From Nilaparvata lugens (Eukaryota > Arthropoda > Insecta > Hemiptera > Delphacidae), in NCBI RefSeq assembly GCF_014356525.2, contig NC_052506.1, positions 19,309,916-19,373,915 on the forward strand: a DNA stretch of 64,000 nt, in the 5' to 3' direction. Each line of letters starts with the position of its first letter. The first letter of the stretch is position 1. The notes beneath the pieces are model-generated. The model made no database searches, was not told the origin of the DNA, and worked only from the letters and a program-made list of their open reading frames with translations. Shown here piece after piece: positions 22,803 through 32,991 of the stretch. The position numbers were made by a program, and so were the translations under genes.

Positions 22803-23885
22803 TGTATGAAAAATTATGTCATGAATGTGTCCTCCTCTACTGCGCTGGCACGCATCAACTCTGTCCATGAAATTCCCTATTACTGCACGACAAGTTTCCA
22901 CTTCCATTTCGCCGATAACCCGTCGAATTTCCTCCTTCAAGTCATTGATGTTTCGGGGTTTATTAGCATACACCAATGACTTCAGATGACCCCAAAGATA
23001 AAAGTCACAAGGCGTCAAGTCACACGACCTTGGTGGCCAATGATGATCGGAATTACGAGAAATGACGCGATCCTGAAACCGTTCATTGAGCAACACAATT
23101 GTTTCGCGGGCAGCGTGGCATGTGGCACCATCCTGCTGAAACCACAACTCGTCAATGTCTATTCCATCCAAATGAGGCCATAAAAACTCCCTAATCATCG
23201 AACGGTATCGGTCTCCATTCACTGTCACTGCTTTACCTTCCTGGTCTTCGAAAAAATAAGGGCCGATGACGCCACCTGACCAAAAGCCGCACCAAACTGT
23301 CACTCGCTGTGCATGCATTTCTCTTTCTGAAATGATGCGAGGGTTTTCTGAACCCCAAATACGGCAGTTCTGTTTATTAATGAAACCGTTCAAGTGGAAG
23401 TGCGCTTCATCACTGAAGATGATTTTGTTTGCGAAGCTGTCATCCTCCTGCAGTTTTCCCAATACCCAGTCGACAAACTGTCGTCTTTTCTGGTGATCTG
23501 TCACTTTCAAATGTTGCGTCAACTGTATTTTGTAGGGGTGACATTGGAGATCGTACCGAAGAATTCTCCGTACAGAAGAACATTTCAATCTCAATTGCTG
23601 AGCACGGCGACGAATTGATTTCGCTGGGCTAACAGCAACACTGTCACGAACTAACGCAATGTTCTGCTCAGTTCGGACAGAACGACGACGTCCAGGACTT
23701 TTAAGGTCGACTGTTGAGCCCGTCTCAAAGAACTTTTTCATGAGTCTGCGAACTGTTGATTCATTCGGTGCTTCATTTCGTCCTAGAGTACCGCGAAGTA
23801 GCCTGACAGTAGCCGCATAACTCTCTCCATTCTGATAGAACGTTTTGACGATTAACACTCGTTGCGCACAAGTAAACTTCTCCAT
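22803..23885 (-). CDS. Tc1/mariner-superfamily transposase, full-length ORF
   Basis: The 361-residue ORF is uninterrupted. Residues 1-110 form paired-type helix-turn-helix domains (FTCAQRVLIVKTFYQNGES, NESTVRRLMKKF, SSVRRILRYDLQCHPYK). The catalytic domain shows IIFSDEAHFHLNG (first Asp), WFQQDGATCHAA (second Asp) and PPRSCDLTPCDFYLWGHLKS (third Asp, 37 positions later). The C-terminus is RGGHIHDIIF. The ATG at 23885 is the first Met in good register. An end-like sequence, TATAGGGTCATTCAAATAG on the minus strand, lies at about 24038, but no matching repeat exists beyond the stop, so the element is probably immobile although the protein is intact. Confidence 0.85.
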
Positions 23886-24040
23886 GGTTAGACACAGACT
23901 GCAAGATCTAAAGAAATACGATCAGAATTGACAATCGGAATGTTACCAGAAATAGAATCGAGGTCACGCATTGTTGCCAACCGATAAACGAAAATTTACC
24001 AGCCGTTTAAAAACCGGCGCTCTATTTGAATGACCCTATA
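23886..24040 (-). mobile_element. 5' UTR and terminal repeat of the mariner element
   Basis: From the ATG to TATAGGGTCATTC (minus strand; outer end near 24038) there are about 150 bp of leader. GGGTCATTCAAATAGAGCG is a plausible terminal inverted repeat next to a TA. Its partner is missing at the other side, where the 150-bp tandem repeat begins. Confidence 0.5.
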
Positions 24041-24260
24041 TAATGAAAGGGAGTAGAGTGAATGCTAGAAAAATGTAGTCTATAATTAGCTGTTATTGGT
24101 TCAAGGTTGTTTTAATGAATGAATTGCATGATAAATTTGATAGTGGACACAACTATTATGAGCAGGCATTTCCAGTGAAATTTGAGAAAATATGGTAATA
24201 AGGCGAGCAAAAAAACAGTAGAATACAGCTTGAAAATACATATTTATTTAAATAATAAAT

Positions 24261-27200
24261 TCAGTGAAACGTATTATTTTTTGTAGATTTTTTTAGATTA
24301 TAAATTCTGGTTCCAGACTGCCGGAACCACTCCTTCATCCGTATTTCAAACAGCTTGCTGGTAAAGTCTGTATGCGACGCAGCAACAACTTCTGAAACAG
24401 AATTTTACAATGTGTTACTACTATACACAGCTTTCATTGAATCGCGCACATTCATTCTAACATGTATGAAAATGGAGAGGTTTTTATTATTGTTGTGTGG
24501 CTACTACAAAATATCATCAGTAATTACCTAATTAATTAATTTATTTATTGGATAGAGTAAACAATACAGAGTCGGAAAAGAAAAACAGGCTATTGCCCAA
24601 AACTTCTTCAATTTCCTAATTTCGTCTGAAATTGTCCAAATATTATGTAGGTTATGTCCATTTCAATTATTTATACACTAAGGGCCGGTTTCCAAGCTCG
24701 GAATTTAGCTTGTTATCTAGAATTTAGAAGTTCTAGACTTTAAACAGCTAGAGTCAGAAAATTAGCTTTGCAAAACGGGGCGTAGTCGCAGTTTTTATTT
24801 TCTCATTTCTATAATTGAAAACGTTTTTTTCAGACGAAATTAAACATTTCTAAATAATTAAAAATAGCTGAAACTTTACACTATTTTCTCTTTATTGTAT
24901 TTTGGGTTCAATTTTCTAGTTTGTTGAAATTTAATTCAATAATGTGACTTTGATAATGACTACGACTACGGCCCGTTTCGGAAAGCCAATTTTTTTACTC
25001 CAGCTGTTTAAAGTCTAGAACTTAGCTAAATTCCGAGCTTGGAAACCAGCCCTTAATCATCAATCTGAATATACAATTCAGAATAAAACAAACAATTTTA
25101 AATTTAAATAGATTAATAATAAAACTTCAGTAAAAACATAAAACAAACTTCAAATTTACAAAATAATTGTATAAAAACACATAAATTTTGAGCTCAAAAA
25201 TATCACGTTCACCAAGACAACAGCTGACTTATATCATGTAAAGTAATTTATGGTGTACAGGCTACCACAGGTCTGCATTTTGGTTCCGAATACGTTAATG
25301 TGAACATGTTTGTTTTGGCAAATCAAAATATTTATATTCATATTCAAAATTACTAGTAGTTCTGTGAACAGTAGACCTCACGAACAAGTACCTGATTGAA
25401 ACTATAGACCTTATGGAAATTCAGCAATAGGCTGGTTCTCCACACATCTGTGTAATCACTTGTCAGCTGATTTATGATGAATAATTCTATAGTCTGATTT
25501 TTACTCTAATATTGGAGGAGGAATATGAAGGAGGCTCCTTTTTCCTTTTATACTAGTAGTTCTGTGAACAGTAGACCTCGCGCTCAGTAAGTTACATTGA
25601 CCTGTTATGTTTTCTTCAAAAATTAATAAATTATTTATCAATTTAAAATGTCTAGAAAAAATCCTAAAAAAAACATAGAGCTTTTTGTTCTATCGTACCG
25701 TGACGTGTCGTCCCGGAATGTGAGTGTGAGCGCTGTTATCAGGTCTGGCTGCAACTGTCTACAACCTTTATGGACTATACCGTATTCAAGATACCGTATT
25801 CGATGTTTTTTAACGGGTAGTATTATAGTCCACTGGACAGCTGATTTATGATGAATAATTCTATAGTCTGATTTTACTCTAATATTGGCGTATGCAGGAG
25901 GCTCCTTTTTTCTTTTATATTATCCTAGAAATGCAAAATTTCCAAAAACCTTGTATATACGTCGACGCGCAATCAAAAAACGAACATACCTGTCAAATTT
26001 CATGAAAATCTATTACCGCGTATCGCCGTAGATGCGCAACATATAAACATTAAGAGAAATTCCAAACCGTCGACTTGAATCTTATACCTCACTTCGCTCG
26101 GTCAATAAAATGCAGACCTGTAGTGAGTAGTGACCTGTATTCCATAAATAACTTTACATATGATTTGCATATCATTTCCATGTGAATCTTAAGCCGCGTT
26201 TACAACAAATGTATTAACTACTTAATAACTTAATCCTTATAGATTCTATTAGATTGAACGGGACTTGACAAGCACATATATGTTCATCATGTGTATGATA
26301 AGTTATGTTCAATCTAACAGAATCTATAAGGATTAAGTTATTAACATTTTGTTAAAATAACACTTACAGAGATTTTACTTATTTACTTAAAGGCTATCAC
26401 ACTATTATAATTTTTCACATAACATAAGATTGGGATTCAAAATCTGAAAACACGGCTAGCCTATTTCTTGGATGGAGAGCCTAATCCCGATCTCATGTTA
26501 CGCCAACTATAAACACTAAGCACACTTACTCTCCAGGGTTTTAATAATCAGAAGGCTGTTTAAGGCCCTCTTCCCTTTTCTGCCTTCCCAGCTGAAGTTT
26601 GTGGCCACTTCATTAGTAACCAGTCGGACTAGTGCTCTGCGAACCGCGTCCTCCACATTCCCTCCCCCTATCCTTTGTAAGAAATCCACCTACAAGAAAA
26701 AAATAGTCATGGATAAGGATTTTAGATTACAGAAATTACTATTCAGAAGGTTCAAAAGACTTACTTCACCCTTCATTCATTTTTTCAGCAGATGCACTCA
26801 GCTGCTGGGTGGCTCTTAGGCCTGCCGAAAAGTACACCCACGCTAATCCACGAAAAGCAACCACGCCGTGGGATGTTTTGTAAACCACTGCTAGGCTTCT
26901 CCAGACATGTGATAATACATGCAATGAATAATCCACTTGTCAGCTGATTGATTATGAATAATCCTATAACAATGGTTTACAAAACATCCCACGGCGTGGG
27001 TTGCTTTTCGTGAATTAGCATGGGTCTACTTTGCGGCGGGCCTTAATCAATTAGAAATTTCAATCAATTTTATCAAAATATCTGATCTGTTGACATGACA
27101 TGGTATACCATTCAAAATTGAAGTATATCAGAGTTTTCAAAGTTGATCATTATTTTACAGTTTTAGGTGATTAGTGAATGTTATTTTGTTATTCAATTTG

Positions 27201-29011
27201 GTTTGTAAACAATCTAAATTAGAACTTCTCTGTTATCAAATGTTTTGACTGAAAATTTGACCTGAATTCAAGTGTATGGAATATAACCTACTTTTTGGAC
27301 TATTTAGTGTATAAATCAAAATTCGGGGGGAGAAACAGTTTTGGGCTGTGCCTGTCACTGTAGTCCTTCCCCAATCATTTTAAAGAATTGTGTTCTGCTT
27401 ATCAATAAATAAATAACGAGTGAAGCTCGGTGCCCCGATATTGTGCAACATTAATCCTTGCTCACCTTTCTAAAAATATAATTCCGTGTGTTGTGAGGGG
27501 GAGGATTTCTAACTCAATAGTCAGTAATCTATTTTGCTAATTACAGGTCCTTGTAAAACAAGAGAAATAATATATTCATTAGAGAAATGTATATGAATAT
27601 TTTGTATATTCTACTGTCATTCTTCATTATTCGAACCTTAAATTTGTGTAGAATTATTGATGAAGCTCGAAATAATATGCATTGAAATGAAGAGATTTTC
27701 AAAGATAGCCTCGTTTTTTGACGTGAATTTTTTTGTTATCTTTATATATTTTACTAGAATGAACAGAACTTGCCAAGAACATGATGTGTCTCGCGCACAT
27801 CATAATGTTTTTTCAAGCTTCATTCAATCTATTAAGATTTATAAAGAAAACAGAAAACCGGACGTCCAAAAACTGTAGTGTGTGAAACGGGGTTGACTCA
27901 CCAACAAATTCCTTTGGCTCTCCTCTTTCAGTTTCTCCTCCAGACCAATGAACTCATCCAGGTTGTGAATAGGCAACATTTTTTCAAATTCTTCCCTATC
28001 TTCTTTTTCAATTGAGGGATTCGAGAAGCCTACTTTATTTAAGTTCAATTTTAAAATAGCCTCTATGGCTTCCCTCATCTCCCTCGTTTCCAGGCGGAGG
28101 ATCTCCCATTTCCTGTCCACACTGGCCAACATGGAGTTCAATGATTTCTGCATATTCTCCAATTTATCTGAAAATGAAAGTTGAGAAATTACTTATTTTA
28201 TAATTGATGAACAAAATTAACAAAATGAACGGATTATAGCAGGTGCATATGGAAACTAAATACCCACTTTTTAGTATACATACACACTTGGTGAATCCAA
28301 GATGGATAAAAATACATAATTAAAGTGCAATAATTAATATTTAATAGTCTCTCATGGAGTTGTCTCCACATATATTCTGGTTCGCTGCCATTAAAATTTT
28401 CAAATGAGAGATTTAAAACTAATATTGACTAAATGGTAGCTCCCCTCAAAAATCTGATAGTTTGGGTTGATTTTCAAACTTCTCAGAATTACTAGTATTT
28501 CATAAATCAAACTTCATAATTTCTGCGTCTCCAACTGCGCTTAAGGATATCGCACATGGAAAATCAAAGAATTGATGTGTTCCTCAGCTGACAAATGAAC
28601 CAATAAGGACTAGATTTTTCTGTAATTGAGTCAAGTTCAAGGGTTGCATTACCGTTCATTATAGTGCAGTTACGGCACCCTTCATCGCTACTGCTTGGCA
28701 TGGATGACTCCATGCCCTCCATGTCCTTCTCCACCTCCAAGGAACGTGCAACTGGAGATCCTGTAACATATTCATAACAGATTAATGATCATATAAATTT
28801 AAACTAGGTATTTATTTTTCAATCAATTGCTCGAATATGAAAAATTTGTCAAATCTATTTACTATTTCACCCACCCAATGAAAATAGCATATTCTAAACA
28901 TACATTTAATGAAAGAGATCAATGTCTTATTATTGACCATTTAGAATACTATACTTGTTGTCAGTCCTCACTCATCTACCTGTATCTCTTTTGAAATACG
29001 CATTCCGTATT
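24261..29011 (-). CDS. DUF4806-domain gene, multi-exon, 5' end not found
   Basis: Five minus-strand exons with GT-AG sites keep one frame: 29011-28980 (tentative, 32 nt), 28760-28653, 28167-27902, 26689-26530 and 24391-24261 (TGA). The 27902-28167 exon has a short coiled-coil region and EKMLPIHNLDEFIGLEEKLK; the next reads VDFLQRIGGGNVEDAVRRAL, then NEVATNFSWEGRKGKRALNS; the last gives FEIRMKEWFRQSGTR. This order (short acidic lead, GG-N-x(4)-VRR, W-x-G-R-x-GK-RA, WFR) is that of DUF4806, common and multicopy in arthropods and of unknown function. AATAAA follows the stop. Introns contain MITEs. The gene lies wholly within the 10.2-kb insertion. The start exon was not seen. Confidence 0.7.
24535..25240 (-). 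mobile_element. LINE 3' UTR copy, interrupted by a MITE
   Basis: Sequence matching 35892-36235 (shared GTTTTGGGCAATAGCCTG on the minus strand, and AATAAATAAAT-type tail at the low-coordinate end) is split by the MITE at 24681-25053. The tail and lack of coding sequence indicate the 3' end of a LINE in minus orientation within an intron of the DUF4806 gene. Confidence 0.6.
24681..25053. mobile_element. 373-bp MITE with ~110-bp inverted repeats, TA target
   Basis: The left end AGGGCCGGTTTCCAAGCTCG and its mirror at 25034-25053 bound arms that also share GAATTTAGCT, TCTAGACTTTAAACAGCT and a GGCGTAGTCG/CGACTACGGCC pair. TA flanks both sides. The related LINE 3' UTR at 36020-36040 lacks the insert, giving an empty site. 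Confidence 0.8.
25351..26115. mobile_element. Dispersed repeat with ACTAGTAGTTCTGTGAACAG ends
   Basis: ACTAGTAGTTCTGTGAACAG followed by TAGACCTC occurs at 25351-25380 and 25552-25581, and inverted at about 42502-42530. A second word, ATGATGAATAATTCTATAGTCTG, occurs at about 25478 and 25848, each followed by AGGAGGCTCC. The downstream part ends CTCACTTCGCTCGGTCAA. Two overlapping copies of one non-autonomous repeat seem to be nested. I associate this motif with planthopper transcripts. Confidence 0.5.
26222..26344. mobile_element. Short hairpin MITE
   Basis: TTAATAACTTAATCCTTATA with GATTCTATTAGATTGAAC (26222-26259) is mirrored at 26307-26344 with two mismatches around a loop of 47 bp. The outer sequence on both sides retains weaker mirror similarity (ACAAATGTATTAA, TTAACATTTTGT). 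It lies in an intron of the DUF4806 gene. Confidence 0.7.
26819..27042. mobile_element. 224-bp MITE with TTA target duplication (Harbinger-like)
   Basis: The ends GGCCTGCCGAAAAGTACACC and its mirror at 27023-27042 continue through CACGCTAATCCACGAAAAGC and GGGATGTTTTGTAAACCA, so the arms are about 75 bp. TTA precedes the left end and follows the right end. A 3-bp TWA-type target and G-rich ends are typical of PIF/Harbinger elements; the assignment is inferred. Confidence 0.75.
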
Positions 29012-29019
29012 CTGTAGAT

Positions 29020-29875
29020 TCAAACAGACCTTTTTGTCCTTCTTGAAAAATCAATTTAACAATAGCCCTCAGAACTGGCATTATTCAATACCTTCACTGG
29101 TGAAAGGTACTTAGCCAGTCTCGATGTAACGGTACCGTATTATTTGTGCATCATGTCAAGTCCAAAAGTAGATTCCATCATTCCATCCTATTATTCCTCC
29201 TCTCAACTGATGTAACAACCAAACTTTGCTCGATCTATTGAAATGCAGTGGAGTGTGGCAGTATCTTTGAAATATTAACTGTTGTATCTACAGCTGACAT
29301 TTTTGTCTTGGAGAATTACTAGGGGGAAACCCACGAATTTCTTTGTAAGCAGAATAATAAAAAAAATGCCTTAAAGAATCGAGTTTTAAGGCGAAAAAAT
29401 CTGGTGTGGCGCACTCACACAACTTTCCTTGCCGTTATGAAAATTGATCACCTGACGCTAGTGTTATCGCGCATCTCAAGTCTACTTATAAACAAAGATT
29501 TGAGTTAGCTAGTGACAGGACAAGGAAAATGAAAAATCAATGGAAAATGTCTGCATTGTAATTGTGAATTGGAATCTTAAATTAATTTTTCAAATACTAT
29601 TAACTTGATGTTTGAAATTGCGTGATATTTGAGGACAATAACGCTGGAGACATACGAGGTCTGCTTTCTCTTCATAGTGAATCATTTAATAGAATCAACA
29701 TTTGCCAACAGTTTACAATTGAATAATTACATTTTTTCTAATTTCGAGCTTATTTTCAATTTCAGGTGAAAATGTTACTGAACAAATTTTGTTCAAATTG
29801 TATCTGAAGCCTGATAATTGCAAATCTAAAATCAATCTTTGCATAGATGGGGATTTTTAAAGATATGGGACTTGT
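29020..29875. other. No gene recognised
   Basis: This region could contain the missing 5' exon or exons of the DUF4806 gene, but I could not support one. Confidence 0.3.
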
Positions 29876-29879
29876 GACA

Positions 29880-30165
29880 GTTGATAGAACTTATCAATTT
29901 CTATTTTAGGTATAAATTTGATCAAAATCGTTGGAGCCGTTTTCGAGAAAATCGAGAAAAACTCTGTTTTAGACAACATTTTCTCCATTTTAGCCGCCAT
30001 CTTGAATTGCATTTGATCGAAATTGTCCGTGTCGGATCCTTATATTGTAAGGACCTTAAGTTCCAAATTTCAAGTCATTCCGTTAATTGGGAGATCCAAC
30101 TATCTTTTCTACAACTGTCTTCCATTCTTTGCTCTTTGAATCTACACAAAGTGTAAACTGACTCA
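29880..30165 (+). repeat. Dispersed repeat with GCCGCCATCTTGAATT motif
   Basis: The words GTTGGAGCCGTTTTCGAGAA and GCCGCCATCTTGAATTGCAT are typical of an interspersed insect repeat, and a related word is at 9280-9301. The 91-codon open frame across it is not considered coding. Confidence 0.4.
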
Positions 30166-30208
30166 TAGAACTATGAACTTAGAATATGAACATAGAACAT
30201 AGACTATA

Positions 30209-30265
30209 CAGTCGAACCTCTCTATAACGAACCTGCAGTTAACGAAATCCTCTACACAACGAATT
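30209..30265 (+). mobile_element. Pogo/Tigger-like terminal repeat
   Basis: CAGTCGAACCTCTCTATAAC, followed by GAACC and a second AACGAA block, matches the usual start of pogo/Tigger-type terminal repeats (CAGTxxAxCCTC...TATAACG). No partner end or transposase was seen nearby. It borders the 200-bp satellite. Confidence 0.45.
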
Positions 30266-30284
30266 TTTACTTGGTCCCATGACA

Positions 30285-31990
30285 TTTTAGAGTTTTAGCT
30301 GCTATAAAATCGCTATTAAACAATGAAAAATCAGTAACATAGCGGTTTTAGCCTTACTACAATTAAAATTCATCAAGTTCTCTTTTTTAAATAAACATAT
30401 GAATAATTCACGTGAATTTACATCAATCATATGTCAATTATGAAACGTATATTATATGTAAATGGTTTACTTCCAGTATACATTCAATTTATACACGAAT
30501 AGGCCATAAAATCGCTATGAAACAATGAAAAATCAGAAACATAGCGGTTTTAGCCTCACTACAATTAAAATTCATCAACAACTTATTTTTAAATAACCGT
30601 ATCTATAATTTATGTGAATTTACATAAATTATATGTCAATTATGAGACGTTTATAATATGTAAATGATTTACTTTCAGTATACATTCGATTTATTAAGAA
30701 ATAGGCTATGAAATCACTTATTTTAATCAAGAATCAGTAGCCCAATTTTTTTAGCTCAACTATAACTAGAATTCATCAAGTTCTTTTTTGAATACTTGAA
30801 TGTATATTGTATGTAAATATACATAAATAATAGGTCAATTCTGGAAAGTATAATCCATGTAAATCATTTACTTTCAGTAAACATTCAATTTATTGACGAA
30901 TAGGCCATAAAATCGCTATGAAACAATGAAAAATCATTAACACAACGGTTTTAGCCTTACTACAATTGCAATTCATCAAGTTCTCTTTTTAAAACAAGCA
31001 TATATATTATAATTCACGTGAATTTACATAAATCATATGTCAATTATGAGACGTATATTATATGTAAATGATTTACTTTCAGTATACATTCAATTTATCG
31101 ATGAATAGGCCATAAAATAGCTATGAAACAATGAAAAATCAGTAACATAGCGGTTTTAGCCCTACTACAATTAAAATTCATCAAGAACTTATTTTTAAAT
31201 AATCATATCTATAATTTATGTGAATTTACATAGATTATATATCAATTATGAGACGTATATTATATGTAAATGATTTACTTCCAGTATACATTCAATTTAT
31301 TCACGAATAGTCTATGAAATTGCTATGAAACAATGAAAAATCAGTAACATAGCGGTTTTACCCTTACTACAATTAAAATTCATCAAGAACTCATTTTTAA
31401 ATAATCATATCTATAATTTATGTGAATTTACATATATTATATGTCAATTATGAGACGTATATTTTATGTAAATCGTTTACTTCCAGTATACATTCAATTC
31501 ATTCATGAATAGGCTATAAAATTGCTATGAAACAATGAAAAATCAGTAACATAGCGGTTTTAGCCTTATTGCAATTAAAATTCATCAAGAACTTATTTTT
31601 AATCAATCATATATATAATCTACGTGAATTTACATAGATTATATGTCAATTTTGAGACATATATTTAATGTGAATGATTTACTTCCAGTATACATTCAAT
31701 TTATTGAGAAATAGCGGCCATGAAACCACTTTTATTAAAAAAAAAATTAGTTGCCCAATTCTTTCAGCTCAACTACAACTAGAATTCATTAAGTTCTTTT
31801 TTTGAATACTTGAATGTATATTTTACCTCAATATACATAAAAAATATATCAATTCTGTTAAGTATATTTTATGTAAATAATTTACTTTTAGTAACTTATA
31901 CATTCATTTTATTGACGAATTGGCCATAAAATCACTTCAATTCAGTCAAATATCAGTGACACAGCCATTTAAGCTCAACTCCATAAAAAA
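30285..31990. repeat. ~200-bp satellite array, about nine units
   Basis: The word AGCGGTTTTAGCC or a variant recurs at 30341, 30543, about 30744 (diverged), 30944, 31149, 31351, 31552 and about 31752, a period of 200-205 bp. Each unit has a CGCTATG...CATAGCG inverted pair, CTACAATTAAAATTCATCAA and ATATGTCAATTATGAGACGT. The array sits next to the right end of the 10.2-kb insertion. The same block returns at 61750-63920 with about two more units. Confidence 0.85.
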
Positions 31991-32119
31991 TTAATTACGT
32001 TTTTAATCTTAAAATTTTCATGTATAATATATGTAAACTATACGTATTTTAAAATACTTGACATAGTTTACCAAGATTGACCTAAAAAATAGTATTATAT
32101 ACGTGGTGTGCTGACTGGG

Positions 32120-32590
32120 TTGGATTTCAAGGTCATCAATCTTTCATCTTTTCTCACTTGCTATTCTCTCAGTTCTTCGAACAATTCTTGGTTCAATTCT
32201 TCATTCGAATCTTCATTGAATTCTTCATTGAATTCTTCATTAGATTCTCCATTGGATTCTTCATTAGATTCTTCATTGGATTCTTCATTAGATACTTCAT
32301 TGGATTCATCATGGATTCTTCATTGGATTCTTCATTTGATTCTTCATTGGATTCTTCATTGATTCTTCATTGGATTCTTCATAGATTCTTCATTGGATTC
32401 CTCATTCAACTCTTTTGGATTTTCAGCTGCAAGTGTGTCATCCAAACTGTCAGCTGTACTTCTTGTCCAGTCAAGGATATTGAGGGAAAAGATTGGAAAT
32501 AATTTTCGACCCCCAGTTCCAATAGGCAAGTCTTCTGATAGAATCCACTCAGGTGGTTTGGAGGATTCTTCTTTGAGTGCACTATACTAT
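32120..32590 (-). pseudogene. MADF/BESS-type gene, 5' part of the split copy
   Basis: On the minus strand it encodes EESSKPPEWILSEDLPIGTG, NILDWTRSTADSLDDTLAAE, an Asn-Glu-Glu-Ser repeat tract and a segment ending at DLEIQ-like codons just before the insertion. The same protein reading occurs at 33237-33530 and 37020-37320. The Glu-rich repeat contains frameshifts caused by the minisatellite. It joins, across the 10.2-kb insertion, to the BESS motif at 21850. Confidence 0.55.
32195..32405 (+). repeat. 12-bp coding minisatellite (GATTCTTCATTG)
   Basis: About 17 imperfect copies of GATTCTTCATTG encode repeated Asn-Glu-Glu-Ser on the minus strand. Single-base losses at several units shift the frame. 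The paralogues at 33310 and 37110 have only one to three units, so the expansion is specific to this copy. Confidence 0.8.
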
Positions 32591-32599
32591 TGATTATTG

Positions 32600-32990
32600 A
32601 ATGTAATATCTGAAATTATACTAAACGATGAATATACTAAAACTGGATACTGTAAAAAATACAGTAAATATGGTTAATATGGTAAATATGGATACTGTAA
32701 ATATGGTTAATATTGATAATGTAATTCTATTGATTATAGAAAATCACAACAAATAAAAAAACACTAATTCACTTGAACTAAAAGTAGGGTCCATACACCA
32801 TGGTTTGTGAAAATGCACAAACAATGTTCACTTGAGTGAATCTCGTTCATGCTCCACTGTTTGATGAGTGTTTTCTGTTCCTAATATTGGAAAATTATGT
32901 TGACTGACTCCACCGCTTACATGCAATGTTTATTAATCGCTATGATCGAGATTTGCTTCAAGTAAATGTCTGATCACCAATCTTTCACTA
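32600..32990. repeat. 5' flank of the MADF/BESS unit
   Basis: CTGAAATTATACTAAAC, ATGAATATACT and GGATACTGTAAAAAA are shared with 33545-33600 and 45445-45500, so the repeated unit extends beyond the coding part. Short tandem GTAAATATGGTTAATAT copies lie at 32665-32720. Confidence 0.55.
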
Positions 32991-32991
32991 T

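Larger units (their letters stand above)
21938..32119. mobile_element. 10.2-kb TIR-bounded insertion in a MADF/BESS gene
   Basis: The left end starts CCCAGTCAGCACACAGACGT and the right end, on the minus strand, CCCAGTCAGCACACCACGTA; both continue TATAATAC, giving inverted repeats of about 28 bp with one substitution and one indel. The flanking host sequence duplicates two bases (TT). Two paralogous copies (near 33238 and 37022) show the uninterrupted site. Inside are minisatellites, a mariner, a DUF4806 gene, several MITEs and a 200-bp satellite. Whether it moved as one unit or grew by nesting is unknown. Confidence 0.65.

Noticed and set aside
29881..30156. 91-codon plus-strand ORF
   Set aside because: It lies in an interspersed repeat known by its GCCGCCATCTTG word; no protein family resemblance.
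30285..31990. Regularly spaced repeats considered as a CRISPR array
   Set aside because: The period is about 200 bp, the whole unit is repeated without unique spacers, and the genome is eukaryotic.
32108..32502. Plus-strand ORFs rich in Ser/Leu/Asp and Phe/Ile
   Set aside because: They arise from the 12-bp minisatellite read on the wrong strand; the minus strand gives the conserved MADF/BESS-family reading.
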